A stretch of 64,000 nt of DNA from Ctena decussata. Lineage: Eukaryota; Mollusca; Bivalvia; Lucinida; Lucinidae. Made by a program: the position numbers and the translations under genes. Below, piece by piece: positions 36,887 through 48,030 of this stretch. The notes beneath the pieces were generated by a model. That model did not search any database, was not told the origin of the DNA, and saw nothing but the letters and a program-made list of their open reading frames with translations. Each line of letters begins with the position of its first letter. The first letter of the stretch is position 1. The stretch covers positions 80,341,903-80,405,902 of the forward strand of contig OZ022499.1 in NCBI GenBank assembly GCA_963989385.1. The letters are read 5' to 3'.

Positions 36887-36980
36887 CCGACCGACCGACC
36901 GACTGACTGACTGACTGACTGAATGAATGACTGATTGATTATTTGATTGATTGATCGATCGATTGACTGATTGATTGATA
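36687..36980. repeat. Tetranucleotide array (GATT/GACT/GACC)n
   Basis: About 290 bp of variants of GATT, GACT, GACC and GAAT with period 4; gives a spurious Ser/Gln/Asn-rich ORF on the minus strand. Confidence 0.95.
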
Positions 36981-37460
36981 AGATCAACATACGAAAAAAT
37001 ACAACAAATGCATACAAAGAAATGATTGAAATTAAAATATTTATGGCTAGACTTTAAAACATGATATATATATCCAAAATAGGAAAGTAAATATTTACTG
37101 ATTATCTCTAAATTGAGTTGCGTTGGGAACTCGGACTTGCCTCTTTAAGCAAAATATAGTGCTGACAGCCTGGAATGTAACCTGCCGACCTCCCGGAATA
37201 AATGGATTCGTCCAATTTAATGCTGTGTATTGATATCTAATACACGTTTCATGTTTCGGATCGGTGATTGTATATTCTGTAAACAGGTTTGTTTCTTTTC
37301 CGTTTAATTCCTGTTTTAACTTCTTGAATTACTTACTTTAAACTCAGACTGACCATTTAGAACATCTTGCGTTTACACCGAAAGTGTATTTTGAATTAAT
37401 ATACAACCAATTAAGGACGTTTGCACCACTGTTTTCAAATCGCATTATCTTTTTTTGCAG

Positions 37461-37631
37461 CCGGGTCGACCTCGAGGCACCTTGGTGAACCTTCAACGGT
37501 TTGACAGTTCAGTGGATTCGTGTTTTGTGGGAAATTAAATAAGTTGCACTGAGGCATATTTAGTGGACTATTGGTCCATTGATAAGTGTGACAGGTAAAA
37601 GCCCCTTTGAAGCTTGAAACAGAGAATTAAG
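37461..37631 (+). other. Probable 5' untranslated exon part of the plus-strand calpain
   Basis: A pyrimidine run ending in ttttttgcag (37451-37460) looks like a 3' splice site. The 171 bases from there to the ATG at 37632 would be untranslated leader joined to coding sequence. A possible donor (acaggtaaaag, about 37595) inside it could be alternative. Inference only. Confidence 0.4.
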
Positions 37632-38075
37632 ATGCCCTACTCAACCAGAACCACAAGGACTGTTAAAATTATTAGCTCAGATGGAAGGGGTCCACCAAGG
37701 GTTGAGACCAAGACCTACACTGATGGGGAAGAAGATGGTGGTGGGGGCTTCAGTGGCGGGTTAGATTTTGGAGGTTTTAAGTCACGGTTCGGAAACATGA
37801 AGATCGGGTTTGGTGGCGGCGATGACTCTGGTGGTGGCAGCAGTGGCTACAGTTCCAAATACAGTCATACGCAAAGGCCATCGGTCATCGGACGTTCGTC
37901 AAGGAAGGAAAGAAAGAATCCATTCTCAGGATATGGGAAACAGAGCTATGATGAGATCATTAAAACCTGCCAGTCTGAAGGCAGTTTGTTTGAAGATCCA
38001 GAGTTTCCTGCTGAAGATGAGTCTATTTTCTTCAGTCGTCGGCCACCACGTCCTTTTGAGTGGAAAAGACCTAGC
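37632..38075 (+). CDS. Second calpain, first coding exon (rest not found)
   Basis: ATG at 37632 opens 148 codons ending at a good donor (gtgagt, 38076). The N-terminus reads TRTTRTVKIISSDGRG, followed by a Gly/Asp-rich stretch (residues about 35-75: GGGGFSGGLDFGG, FGGGDDSGGGSSGY), then GKQSYDEIIKTCQSEGSLFE and PPRPFEWKRPS. SLFEDPEFPAEDESIFFS and FEWKRP identify a calpain core entry and align with exon 2 of the minus gene. The intron falls at the same codon boundary and phase as there. Gly-rich tails occur in some invertebrate calpains and in the vertebrate small subunit. The catalytic-Cys exon was searched for by eye through 64000 and not found, so either intron 1 exceeds 26 kb or the locus is incomplete. 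Unspliced reading stops at 38135. Confidence 0.92.
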
Positions 38076-38139
38076 GTGAGTATAAGGAAATATATCAGCA
38101 GTATCAGAGGTCTAGATAATATTGGACTTTGGTGATGAT

Positions 38140-38515
38140 TCTGAAGTATTTTTCCATATTTCTCCATAAAATCATACATTATGACCCCTCACCCTCATTA
38201 GACTGTTGATGAGGTACATGTAGTTATTATAAGGGGTCACAAGCTATGTTTCTTTGGAATGGCATCAAATTATCCTGGATACTTACGGTACCATCAATAC
38301 CTTCAGTAGGATAATAGGAATAATTTAGAGATAATTATAAGATTTTCTTCATAAAAGCATACATTGTGAGCCCTCATTAGAACTGTCTCACCAAGACATT
38401 TCTAATGAGGGGTCACAACATGCTAAATTCATTGAGAAGTAAAAAAAAAATCTCAGAATTATCCTCCAAAACTCAGCTTATGTGGAGCTCTGAGTCCTTG
38501 TTATCTAGAGCTCTG
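38140..38515. repeat. Diverged CAGAGCTC-type fold-backs
   Basis: attatgacccctcaccctca...aaggggtcacaagctat (38178-38247), and acattgtgagccctcattag...atgaggggtcacaac (38362-38421), ending ttatctagagctctg at 38515. They begin about 70 bp after the donor of the plus-strand calpain exon. Confidence 0.6.
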
Positions 38516-38898
38516 GTAGTATCTTTTATTACCCAGATTTTTATTGTTTCACAGCCCTCTCAGAACATAGTTGAAAAAGCCTGAGTATATGGAAAGAACC
38601 ACCAATCATCTTCAAGTAGTTTTTGCTGTCTCAAGAGAGGTCAGCGCTCCTGAGTTTGGATCAGTGGGTCCTAGGTCATGGGTTTGAGTTATGCCTCATC
38701 TGGATCTACTTTCTTTGCCTTCTAGTCCTTGAAAGCTTGGACAAAAGCTTTTTTTTTAATTTTGCTGACATAATTTTTTTAGTCTGCCTTTTTGGCGATT
38801 TTAGGGATAAAAACCCTCTTTTAGTCTCACAGGGACTAGCAGAAGGGAGACATGGTTTTTGCTTTCTGGCATTAGTAGCATCAAAAACTTTTGTCAAG

Positions 38899-39085
38899 TT
38901 TCTGGATTGATGGATGACTTGCAATTTTACATCCTTTTCAACGGTATGTCAGTCATATCAGGACGATGGGCAGGTGATACTTAAAGGCTGTGTGCAATGG
39001 AACCCCGTCTGTGGCGGGGCTCGAACCCACGACAGCTAGATCAGTAGGCCAGCGCTTAACCCACTGAGCTACCAATCCCGGGCTC
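38899..39085 (-). repeat. SINE family B
   Basis: Minus-strand head ggagcccgggattggtagct, box B gtgggttcgagccccgcc, body tgcacacagcctttaagtat. Well preserved. Confidence 0.8.
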
Positions 39086-39089
39086 CTGT

Positions 39090-39844
39090 CAAAGATCTGG
39101 TTTAGGTAGAAGTGATGTTAGGGACTCTTTGTGACATTGTGTGACAGGGGATCGAGACCCATATCAGTCCACAGAATCATTGTTTATTAATTTATGATGC
39201 TATAATGGGGTGGGTTGAAATTGTAATTTTTTTTTTTTTTACGGTACAAAAAATATCACAATTTTCACTCTAGCAGCTAGCTATTCCTTATCTCCATGAC
39301 CCCTGAAGTGTGGAGCATATTGATTTGACAGACATGTTCATTGACACATTGATAAATTAACATCATAATGTCTGTTGACAATTTAATGTCATAAATATTT
39401 GGTTATGCAAGGGTACATGTATTTAACTGATTTAATGCTATTGGTCATCAAACTGTCCCATGTTAACCATGTTAACAAGTGATGCAATGTACATGATGTA
39501 TTTGAAGCCTGTAACTATCGAAAAACTATGAATACTTAAAAGCCTAAAATGAAAATACATGTAGTTGGTTTTGCTAACAGGTTAGATCTCTAAAAGGCTT
39601 CTTTTAATGAGCTGCCTTATCTGGATCTACCATCTTTGAATTCTCAATATATGATGGCTGCACCACGTTAAAGAACTCGCCTTTAAAATGCATCAGCTGC
39701 AGATCCTTAAGATAACAACTGCCTTCGCAAGACCTAGAATTCTTTAAGATGTAGAAATCAGGAAAAAAGATACTAATTGAATAAATCGCTGTGTCATCTT
39801 CATTCAAAATTAGTACTTTCCATGAACTTTGCAGTGTTTCCAAT
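39090..39844. other. Intergenic/intronic, nothing recognised
   Basis: AT-rich; a 14-T run near 39227; no repeat family identified. Confidence 0.35.
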
Positions 39845-39908
39845 ATGGCTGCTTCCACAGTCACCAACAACGACGTCATGGATGACGTCAAAACTAACAT
39901 GCTCTCAC
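39845..39908 (+). CDS. Possible start exon of an unrecognised gene
   Basis: ATG followed by 21 codons, MAASTVTNNDVMDDVKTNML and S, then a weak donor (gtgtca). It ends in phase 1, which is what the next candidate exon at 41048 requires. The donor is poor and the protein unknown, so this is the weakest member of the chain. Confidence 0.2.
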
Positions 39909-40023
39909 GTGTCAATTAGTGTATGCTGATTCAACTTTCTGTTTGCAAAAAGTAATCATCTTAAAAGGTTCCTAACAAGAGGAGCTATATATTATATTAG
40001 AATATCCCGAATTCTGGAGCACC

Positions 40024-40047
40024 TCCCCCCCCCCCCCCCCCCCCCCC
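40024..40047. repeat. Poly-C run followed by poly-A
   Basis: About 24 C then 9 A. Confidence 0.9.
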
Positions 40048-40089
40048 AAAAAAAAACAGGTACTGTGACCATCATAATATAGCTAGGAC

Positions 40090-41000
40090 AAACACTTGTT
40101 TTTCAATTTTGCAGACCTGAACTTTGTCTTCTGCCTTTTAGTTGCTTTAAGGATAAATCATATAACATATAAAACTGTTTGCTGAATGACAAGCTATGCA
40201 GACCCATACCAGACTTCTTCTTTTGGAATATATAATTAGATTTCCTATGCTGGGCCAGAGTAAACAAAGATACAGTATTGTCCATTCAAAGTTTGACCGA
40301 TCAATTATATTAAATTTGACTACATGTATTAATTCAGAAACTATTTGGTCAGTAATGTGACTAATGTCAGTTGTAAAGTAATGTCCTTTGAGAGAAATCC
40401 ATGAGTTAAGAAAAATATTTATGCTAGATTTAACTTTTCCATATAGGTTTCATTGATCATGTCAAAACAAGTTAATTCAACTAAGGAATGACCAATGTAA
40501 CCTATGTAGGGTTCCTACTTCTGTATGTATTCTCTGCACTTGAAGGAACCTTTTAAGATTTTAATTCTACATTTAACACATGTGCAAAACACAGGCTAAC
40601 CATAAAACGCACACACACACACACCAAAATACCTGGGTTGTGGTGTGGGTGGGAAGGCCGGATAAAATTTATGTTTCATTTTAAAAGATATCTTTTTCAT
40701 AGCTTAGCATATTTATTCAAATAAACATCTAGGGGACAATTTGCTAATCTGCAGGCCTAAAATAACCATTTTGAAGCAATATATTTATTGGGACAAAAAT
40801 ATTATATTTTAATTTCTAAAACTAGTTTATGTGGCATTTGGCTATCAGTTCCACATGAGAAGTGGGAAGGTGCATTTATTAGAGAGAGGACATATAACGA
40901 AAATGGATTTACTAATAAATTTCATGGTCTTATGATATTTTGTGTGACAGTGAACTGTAGTACTAAAACACAAACAAGACCTTTTGGCCAGTAGGATATC
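40090..41000. other. Nothing recognised apart from a CA repeat
   Basis: (AC)n at 40608-40624 only. Confidence 0.35.
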
Positions 41001-41047
41001 TCGTCTGACTCATGCTTGCTCATTATATAAAACTTTTATCCTTTCAG

Positions 41048-41122
41048 TACGCCAACACCAGTCATTTGCAACTCTGGCTGCCCCAGGGCCAGAGAATACA
41101 GAGGACTTTGACTTTTCTTTCT
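41048..41122 (+). CDS. Candidate exon A of an unrecognised gene
   Basis: The acceptor is cttttatcctttcag and the donor gtaaag, 75 bp. In the frame entered with two bases it reads RQHQSFATLAAPGPENTEDF then DFSF, ending in phase 1. The composition looks protein-like but matches no family I know. The phase-0 frame is also open, so the frame call depends on exon B. Confidence 0.4.
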
Positions 41123-41869
41123 GTAAAGCCCACTAGATGCCCTGCACCATGTGAACAAATGTCTGATCAAATTTTTGGTAAAAGTCCCCCCCCCCCCCTA
41201 CACACACACACACCCGGGGACTATATTCAAACAGTCGGGACCGCTGTAATTGTCCCAGTTATTTTGACAGCTAGTCAAAGCCCCACATGTGCACAGCATT
41301 TAAGTTAAATTACACCATACTTAAGCTCCGCTGTCTCTGGCAGTTCTTAGCCATGTGGTAGCCAGGGTTGTAAATGGCTGGTGCATTAGAGTAACAACGA
41401 TAGCTCCTCCTATACTCCATACACATGAGCTAAAAATGCATTCTGGCAATGACAGTCGGTTAGTAACGGGTAGCAGGGACAGGAGAGCCCGGTAACAGGA
41501 GCAGGAGGGCTCTTGACTATATTATGCTTTTAATATCAGATTTTATGACATAATTGGTTTATATCAAAACTACCTAAAATGCTGAGCAAATGTTTTTGCT
41601 TATCAAGCCTATGGATCACCTATGAAACTGGTGAAAGTCTGGAATTTTATTTACCTGTCTGTAAGAAGTTTTTTTTTTTCTCCTTCTTATCTTTTGCAAT
41701 ATTGTAGCAATAACAGGGGTACTTAATTTGGTTGCTAGGCACTAGTTAATGAGCTCGGTGCTGAGCTCAACAGGCAACAGTATTTACGGTAAAAATTTGG
41801 CAACATTACAAGCTCTTCCAGCGTCAGATTTTGACAGGTCCACTTGCCCTTTCAAGGAGTGGGGAGGGG

Positions 41870-41942
41870 TTGCAAATATTGTAGACCCTGATCAGACTGC
41901 TCCTTAGGGGAGCAGTCTGATCTGGGTCTACACTGTTTGCCC
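41870..41942. repeat. 'GCAAACAGTG' hairpin family
   Basis: gcaaatattgtagaccctga, loop ctccttaggggag, cagtctgatctgggtctaca. 95 bp before candidate exon B. Confidence 0.75.
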
Positions 41943-42036
41943 ATGGTTTTCTGTTCAAGTATTTAGGGTAAATATGGGAACATACTTGTACTAGGAAATA
42001 GTTTTCCTATTACTCAGTTTCAAGGTTGTTTCACAG

Positions 42037-42080
42037 GCAAAGAACTGCCAGATGGTGCTTCGAGACACTTTGGCAGTATT
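42037..42080 (+). CDS. Candidate exon B of an unrecognised gene
   Basis: The acceptor is ggttgtttcacag and the donor gtaagt, both strong, 44 bp. Joined to exon A it reads CKELPDGASRHFGSI and ends in phase 0. Confidence 0.4.
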
Positions 42081-42198
42081 GTAAGTAAAATTCTTCGGAC
42101 AGAGCCTGTGAATCCACAGAATTTCAGCTGGCCAGTTATTCAGAATGTTGTTGCCCAAATATTCAGACTTATTCCAGTTTTTGTGACACTCTTTTCCA

Positions 42199-42405
42199 TC
42201 TTGGAGCCTTGGAGCTTGAGTGGGTTAAAGTGTTGGCCTCTGATGTAGCACTCCCTGGTTTGATTCCTGCTGGTGGTGGACATCTTTTAAACTGTAAATT
42301 GGGTTCCTTTGCACAAAGCCTTTCATTAACACCACCCCATCATCCTGATATGACTGAAATACTGTGAAAATGACGCAAAACAGCAAGTTACCCCAACTTC
42401 CATCC
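42199..42405 (+). repeat. SINE family B
   Basis: ggagccttggagcttgagtg head, ggtttgattcctgctggtgg box B, tgcacaaagcctttcattaa body. Confidence 0.75.
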
Positions 42406-42594
42406 AGATTCTCTGTCTTAGAACTTGGAAAGGCCTTTAAATTTTGTCCCAACAGAGAATGATTGACAAACCTGTTGGCTGAATTGTAAACAGAGCTTCT
42501 GATTCCTATCAAATTACCTCTGATCTTGCCTTGGTCTACACTGAATAATCAAAGATCTGTCAAATTTTTGTTAATGGAACAGATTCAGTTTATT

Positions 42595-44960
42595 GTGAAA
42601 AAGCTGTGTTGGCCTTTCAGGTCTAATATGTAAAGTACACTCTCCTTGTAGGATGATCTGCATTGCATGCCTTCGGGTCTGGCATGTGAAGTGCAGTCTC
42701 CTTTGTTGTCCGATTCACAGTGCAAACCTACAGGTCTAACACGTAAAGTACAGTCTCCTGGTAGAATCTGAAGTGCAGGCCATTTATAGCTCTTGGGTGT
42801 AAAGTGCAGTCTCATTGTAGGATCTGTAGTGCAAGCCTTCAGGACAAGCATGTGAAATACAGTCTTCTTGTAGGATCTGCAGTGCAAGCCTTCAGGTCTA
42901 ACATGTAAGATACAATCGTCTTGTAGGATCTGCAGTGCAAGTCATTAGGTTTAACTTTTACAGTATTTGAGTCTTTCTAAGAACAGTGTAAGCATTCAGT
43001 GTAATATGCAAAGTAAGGATTTGCAACTGTAAGCCTTCAGGTCTAACGTATGTAAAGTGAATCCTTGTAAGGTCTCTAGTGCAAGTCTTCAGACCTAACT
43101 TTTACAATCTTTGAGTCTTTCTGAAATCTCTTTGAGTCTTTCTAAAATCTCATACATGTAGAGAACAATCTCCTTGTAGGATCTGCTGTGCAAGTCTTTA
43201 GGGCTGACATGTAAAGTACAGTTACTACTTGTATGATCTGCAAGCCTGCAGGTCTAACATTTAAAGTACAGGTACACCTTGTATGATCTGCAGTGCAGGC
43301 CTTCAGGTCTAACATACAAAGTACAGTTACTCCTTGTATGATCTGCAGTGAAGGCTTTCAGGTCTAACATGTAAAGTATAGTTTTTCCCTGTATGATCTG
43401 CAGTGCAAGCGTTCAGGTCTAACATGTAAAGTATAGTTTTTCCCTGTATGATCTGCAGTGCAAGCCTGCAGGTCTAACATGTAAAGTACAGTTACTCCTT
43501 GTATGATCTGCAGTGCAGGCCATCAGGTCTAACATGTAAAGAGCAGTTACCTCTTTTATGATCTGGAGTGCAGGCCTTCAGGTCTAACATGTAAAGTACA
43601 GTTTTTGTCTCGCCTGCGAAGCAGAGGCGAGACATATGTATTGCTTTTCCGGTGTCGGCGGCGTAAACTTTTGTCGAGTTTTTGCGTTTAGGTCATTTTC
43701 TCAGAAACTATAAGGGCTAGAGCCATGAAACTTGGTACTTGCATACATCTGGAAGAGTAGATCTCAAAGCCATCATCAATATTGAGTCTTGACCTACATT
43801 TTACAGTTGACTGACTTCGCAATTTTTTGTCGAGTTTTTGCGTTTAGGTCATTTTCTGAGAAACTATAAGGGCTAGAGCCATGAAACTTGGTACATGCAT
43901 ACATCTGGAAGAGTAGATCTCAAAGCCATCATCAATATTGAGTCTTGACATACATTTTACGGTTGACTGACTTTGCAATTTTTTGTCGAGTTTTCGCGTT
44001 TAGGTCATTTTCTGAGAAACTATAAGGGCTAGAGCCATGAAACTTGGTTCATGCATACATCTGGAAGAGTAGATCTCGAAGCCATCATCAAAATTGAGTC
44101 TTGACATACATTTTACGGTTGACTGACTTTGCAATTTTTTGTCGAGTTTTCGCCTTTAGGTCATTTTCTCAGAAATTATAAGGGCTAGAGCCATGAAACT
44201 TGGTACATGCATACATCTGGTAAGGTAGATCTCAAAGCCATCATCAATATTGAGTCTTGACATACATTTTACGGTTGACTGACTTCGCAATTTTTTGTCG
44301 AGTTTTCGCGTTTAGGTCATTTTCTGAGGAACTATAAGGGCTAGAGCCATGAAACTTGGTTCATGCATACATCTGGATGAGTTAATCTCAAAGTCATCAT
44401 CAATATTGAGTCTTAACCTACATTTAACGGTTGACTGACTTTGCAATTTTTTGTCAAGTTTTAGCATTTAGGTCTGTTTTTCAGAAACAATAAGGGCCAG
44501 AGCCATGAAACTTTGGTCATGCATTCATCTGGAAGAGAAGAGCTAAAAGTCATCATTGATATTGAGACTTTACAACATATTCGGTTGACTGACTTTGCAA
44601 TTTTTTGTCAAGTTTTCGCGTTTAGGTCTGTTTTTCAGAAACCATAAGGGCTAGAGCCAAGATACTTGGTTCATGCATACTTCTTTGCTGATTTAGCTCT
44701 GTTTTGTGACAAAGCGCCAGCAGGCGAGACACAGCATTCCGCGGAATTCTTGTTCCTTGTATGATCTGCAGTGCAAGCTTTCAGGTCCAACATATAAGTA
44801 CAGTTACCTCTTGTATGATCTGCAGTGCAGGCCTTCAGGTCTAACATGTAAAGTACAGTTACCTCTTGTATGATCTGCAGTGCAGGCCTTCATGTCTAAC
44901 ATATAAAGTACAGTCTGCTTGTGGCATCTGCAGTGCAAGCTATTTACAGGTTCATGATGT
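42595..44960. repeat. ~55-bp minisatellite, split by an inserted element
   Basis: Units of ggtctaacatgtaaagtaca + gttactccttgtatgatctg + cagtgcaggccttca, about 18 left of 43606 and 3-4 right of 44752; identity is highest next to the insertion (43200-43606). Confidence 0.88.
43607..44752. mobile_element. Pearl/HINE-like element with 156-bp tandem core
   Basis: The left end is the hairpin gtctcgcctgcgaagcagag + gcgagac. Then about 6.7 tandem units of 156 bp (each with tttgtcgagtttttgcgttt and agagccatgaaacttggt). The right end is gccagcaggcgagac plus palindrome attccgcggaat and tcttg. Lodged in a T-run of the minisatellite. Architecture matches non-autonomous Helentron-type elements (Pearl in bivalves); that assignment is inference. 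Confidence 0.7.
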
Positions 44961-45392
44961 CATGATGTCACTGATGTCCAATCAGATTGTAGACAGCCAT
45001 GTTTATTTTGATGTCAATTAAAGTCATGTGACATCACATGGCTTAGTGTAATTATTGGAATGTAAACTTTAAGTTGCAATGGTTTAATAAAGGGCTTTTC
45101 AGTAAATACACCAAGAATGTACATATTAATAAGAGATTAATAAGAGATTTTGTGCCAAAGTATAGGTTATGGCTTGCTTTTATTAGCAGAAGTGCTGACA
45201 AGATGCAGATGGTACATGTATTGGTAGACACAAACAAGATAATCAAACAAAAAGATACTTAGCTGTTTTAGATGATTCTATAAATGCTTTGAGGCCTATT
45301 TAATAGTGTAATAAAATTATTATTTGCACCTGCAAATTTCTGAGTACCATATGTTGTGTATATTAAAATACTGGTTGCATTTTGTGTTGCAG

Positions 45393-45414
45393 CAGTCTGA
45401 TCCAAGTCCAGAAT
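45393..45414 (+). CDS. Candidate microexon C of an unrecognised gene
   Basis: The acceptor is ttttgtgttgcag and the donor gtgagt, 22 bp only. It reads QSDPSPE plus one base. Both splice sites are good; the size makes it uncertain. Confidence 0.3.
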
Positions 45415-45534
45415 GTGAGTTAATCGCTACATATTGATCTGTGAACCATCAATGGGCAAACTAGGAATGGTAGCTGACTTTTGCGTGGCTAATAATGGAT
45501 AGTGCTTTCTATAAATATCAATATTATAAATACC

Positions 45535-45645
45535 CTAATGCACTTATGTTTTGGGACACCTAAAACCATTGATTTTCCATTTGTTCCAAATGGAAAATCA
45601 ATGGTTATTAGGTGTCCCAATACTTAAGCACATTAGGGTATAAAG
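45535..45645. repeat. Palindrome family 'GGACACCTAAAA'
   Basis: taccctaatgcacttatgtt, gggacacctaaaaccattga and their inverses through cacattagggta. Confidence 0.85.
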
Positions 45646-45861
45646 AAAAGAGTGTGAGCAAGGGAGACTCAGATCAGCAGCATACACAGCTTTGCAGTCT
45701 TATCAGAATCATCTTTCCTTTTCAAATTGACAGCTCTAAAGGATCAGGCTATGCTGATCAGTTTTTGCTGTTTGCATTTGGTGTAAAGGCAGTGCGTCTG
45801 TTTGTAGTTCACACAGATCAATAGAATGTAGGATATTGTACGGGCCATGATGACGGCAAAT

Positions 45862-46195
45862 AGCAGATAATGTAAACCTTGTTCAGACTGGTCCCGAAGG
45901 AAAAAGGCTGGTTTGGGTCTACTCTGTTTGCAACCTTCAGGGGCACTGTCAGGGTCAACACTGTTTGTCGACAGTTTTTTGACACAAAGACAGATACATG
46001 TTATAATCTTTTTTTTTCAAATTTGTGATGATACAATGTGTCTGAATATTATAGGTTTTCTAATAGGTCTGACCAGTTAACCCACTCCATTCGGGATACC
46101 CCTTTAGGGGTATCTCACAGGGCAGACAGTTTGGATCCAGATCAGGCCCCACAAACGTGGGGCCTGATATGAGATCCAAACATCCAAACTGTTTG
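45862..46195. repeat. Two GCAAACAGTG-like hairpins
   Basis: 45862-45935 (gcagataatgtaaaccttgt...ggtttgggtctactctgttt) and 46110-46195 (cagacagtttggatccagat, core cccacaaacgtgggg). Confidence 0.6.
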
Positions 46196-46278
46196 CTTCC
46201 TAGACATCATTTCTACAAGAGTTAGTTAGACAAATATTGTCAAATATTCTTGATTTTTGATGCAGACAACAATTTCAG

Positions 46279-46374
46279 CAGAGGACAAAAAATACCCAGA
46301 ATGCAATGTCTTAAGCCTATCAGGCTCAAAGGTTCCAGCTACTGCAAAATGTGATGCATATTTGCCAGCCTGTG
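46279..46374 (+). CDS. Candidate exon D of an unrecognised gene
   Basis: The acceptor is acaatttcag and the donor gtgaga, 96 bp. In the frame set by exon C it reads SEDKKYPECNVLSLSGSKVP then ATAKCDAYLPAC, ending in phase 1. A second AG at 46265 would give another frame that meets a stop. Three Cys residues; no recognised domain. Confidence 0.4.
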
Positions 46375-46493
46375 GTGAGATTGGCTGTAACATGTGAAAA
46401 TAAGGTGGAGCAAGAAAAAGTTTGACTGTTAACTCTGTTTATTAATCTGGTAAAGATAAATTTTCTTCTTAAAATCTGACAGAGCATAAACAC

Positions 46494-46791
46494 AGGGTAT
46501 AAACCAGTCCGCCAATTTTTGGCTATCGCCGAGACTGTCCATGATCTCTTGCTTTGTGCAGGGACTACTGTCCTCGAAAAATGGCTTCCTGCCGAGACTG
46601 TCCGTGTGATTCTGCTTCCTGCAGAGGCTCTCAGCAGAATCACGTGGACAGTCTCTGCAGGAAGCCATATATCATGTACAGAAGTTTTGACAGGAAGCAA
46701 GAGATCGCGGTCAGTCTCAGCAGAAGCCAAATATAATGGACAGTCTCTGCAGGAAGCAAAAATTGGCGGTTGGTTTATATTCTGTGATAAA
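46494..46791. mobile_element. Palindromic element CACAGGGTATAA-type
   Basis: cacagggtataaaccagtcc at the left, ggttggtttatattctgtga at the right; modules gcttcctgccgagactgtcc in both orientations. Confidence 0.8.
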
Positions 46792-46905
46792 AAATTTACA
46801 GTACTTCACACTCAGTCACCGTATATATTATAATAGCGCTGTGTCTCAACATGGCATGGATTCAATCCAAATCTATCATCAGAAATATCGCTTTTCTATC
46901 ATTAG

Positions 46906-46955
46906 GAGATGGAATCAGTAAACTGCAGGCTGGCATGCAAGAATTTTCTAGCAAG
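46906..46955 (+). CDS. Candidate exon E of an unrecognised gene
   Basis: The acceptor is cttttctatcattag and the donor gtagaa, 50 bp. It reads GDGISKLQAGMQEFSSK, possibly a short helix, and ends in phase 0. A possible continuation is the phase-0 open stretch from 47531 (after cattcctgcag) to a stop near 47750, starting QGQTLSKLSRTNIP; that last step is speculative. Confidence 0.4.
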
Positions 46956-47219
46956 GTAGAAATTTCGCAGCTGTTAGTTTGTGGGCCATGCAGTGCATAG
47001 GCGTTAAATCTGTCACATAATTAGGGCTGAGAAGAAAATAACAGTTAAATTGTCTTACTGTTGTCCCATAAACCTTTCAATGTGCTTGTCACACATGCAC
47101 ACCTCAGTTCCACCTTTACTATATGCTACAGCCTTGCGAAAGTCCTTGGCTCAAGGATCTGTTTATTTGTCAACTTTCCACTTCATTAACACTTTAAGCA
47201 CCAGTGATGAAAATAGCAG

Positions 47220-47285
47220 AATTTGCAAACAGGGTAGATCTTGATGAGGCGGAGCCGCCTCATCTAGATCTATACTGTTTGCTCT
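47220..47285. repeat. AGATGAGGC-type hairpin
   Basis: tttgcaaacagggtagatct, core gatgaggcggagccgcctcat, inverse arm atctatactgtttgc. Confidence 0.7.
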
Positions 47286-47804
47286 CTGGTCTTTGAATTT
47301 TCAATATGAAATGTCTTGGCAAGGCATTTTTTTAATTTTTGCAGACGTAATTTTGTCGTGTGCTTTTATGTGCATAAAGAGTTAAAGCATACAAAAACAG
47401 AAAACTCCTATACTGCTTTCAAAAACATGGACTTCAAACAGTGGGACCACTATATCGCAGCAGGGTGCTACAACAATAATGATAGTAACAATAATAATAA
47501 AAGTTACAAAGCAACATTTCATTCCTGCAGCAAGGTCAGACACTTTCAAAGCTGTCAAGGACAAACATTCCGATAACAATCAGTCATTTTATTTTTTCTA
47601 TCTTCGTCTTCAGCAAAATGGTACATTGTTCGATTAAGAGCTGCCCATTTCCAAGGGAGAAACATCCTCACAGCTCAACTCAAATGCTGACTGGCTTAAA
47701 AAATGTAAATAATCTGCTAAACTTATTGCATTTGTCGATAGATCAGTAGTAATGTAGATTCAACAGAAACGATCCCTTACAAATAGTTTGTTATTATGGC
47801 AAAC

Positions 47805-48030
47805 AGGTACACTTTCAAGGGCAGTAACTCTGCATTTTCATTTCTACCACCTTTCTTAATGGGTGTCAACTGGTAAAGTAAAGAATTTGCTGCCAAAGGA
47901 GCAAATTCTTTCCTTTAGGAGTAGACCCTGTTTTTAAAGGGCTGTGTCATCCAGGGAGGGAAGCAAACACCAAGTCACAAAAGTTGTTTCTACTTGTAAA
48001 AGTGACACAGCGTACCCCATACCCATAACC
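47805..48030. repeat. GAATTTGCTCC fold-back
   Basis: caggtacactttcaagggca...ttgctgccaaaggagcaaat...aaagtgacacagcgtacc. Confidence 0.65.

Larger units (their letters stand above)
32291..37460. other. Region between the two calpain genes
   Basis: No gene recognised. It must hold both upstream regions of the head-to-head calpains. It contains three TGAGCCG MITEs, C-runs, a 87-bp palindrome and a (GATT/GACT)n array, listed separately. No core promoter motif could be assigned with confidence. Confidence 0.6.

Noticed and set aside
36700..37017. Ser/Gln/Asn-rich ORF on the minus strand
   Set aside because: Translation of a GATT/GACT tetranucleotide array.
37461..37477. ccgggtcgacctcgagg resembles a SalI-XhoI cloning linker
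   Set aside because: Only about 13 bp of resemblance, with no further vector sequence and natural sequence on both sides; treated as chance, though a vector screen would settle it.
45393..46374. Reading candidate exons A-E as part of the plus-strand calpain
   Set aside because: Exon A needs an incoming phase of 1 whereas the calpain exon ends in phase 0, and the peptide lacks any PC1 motif despite a superficial DGASR word.
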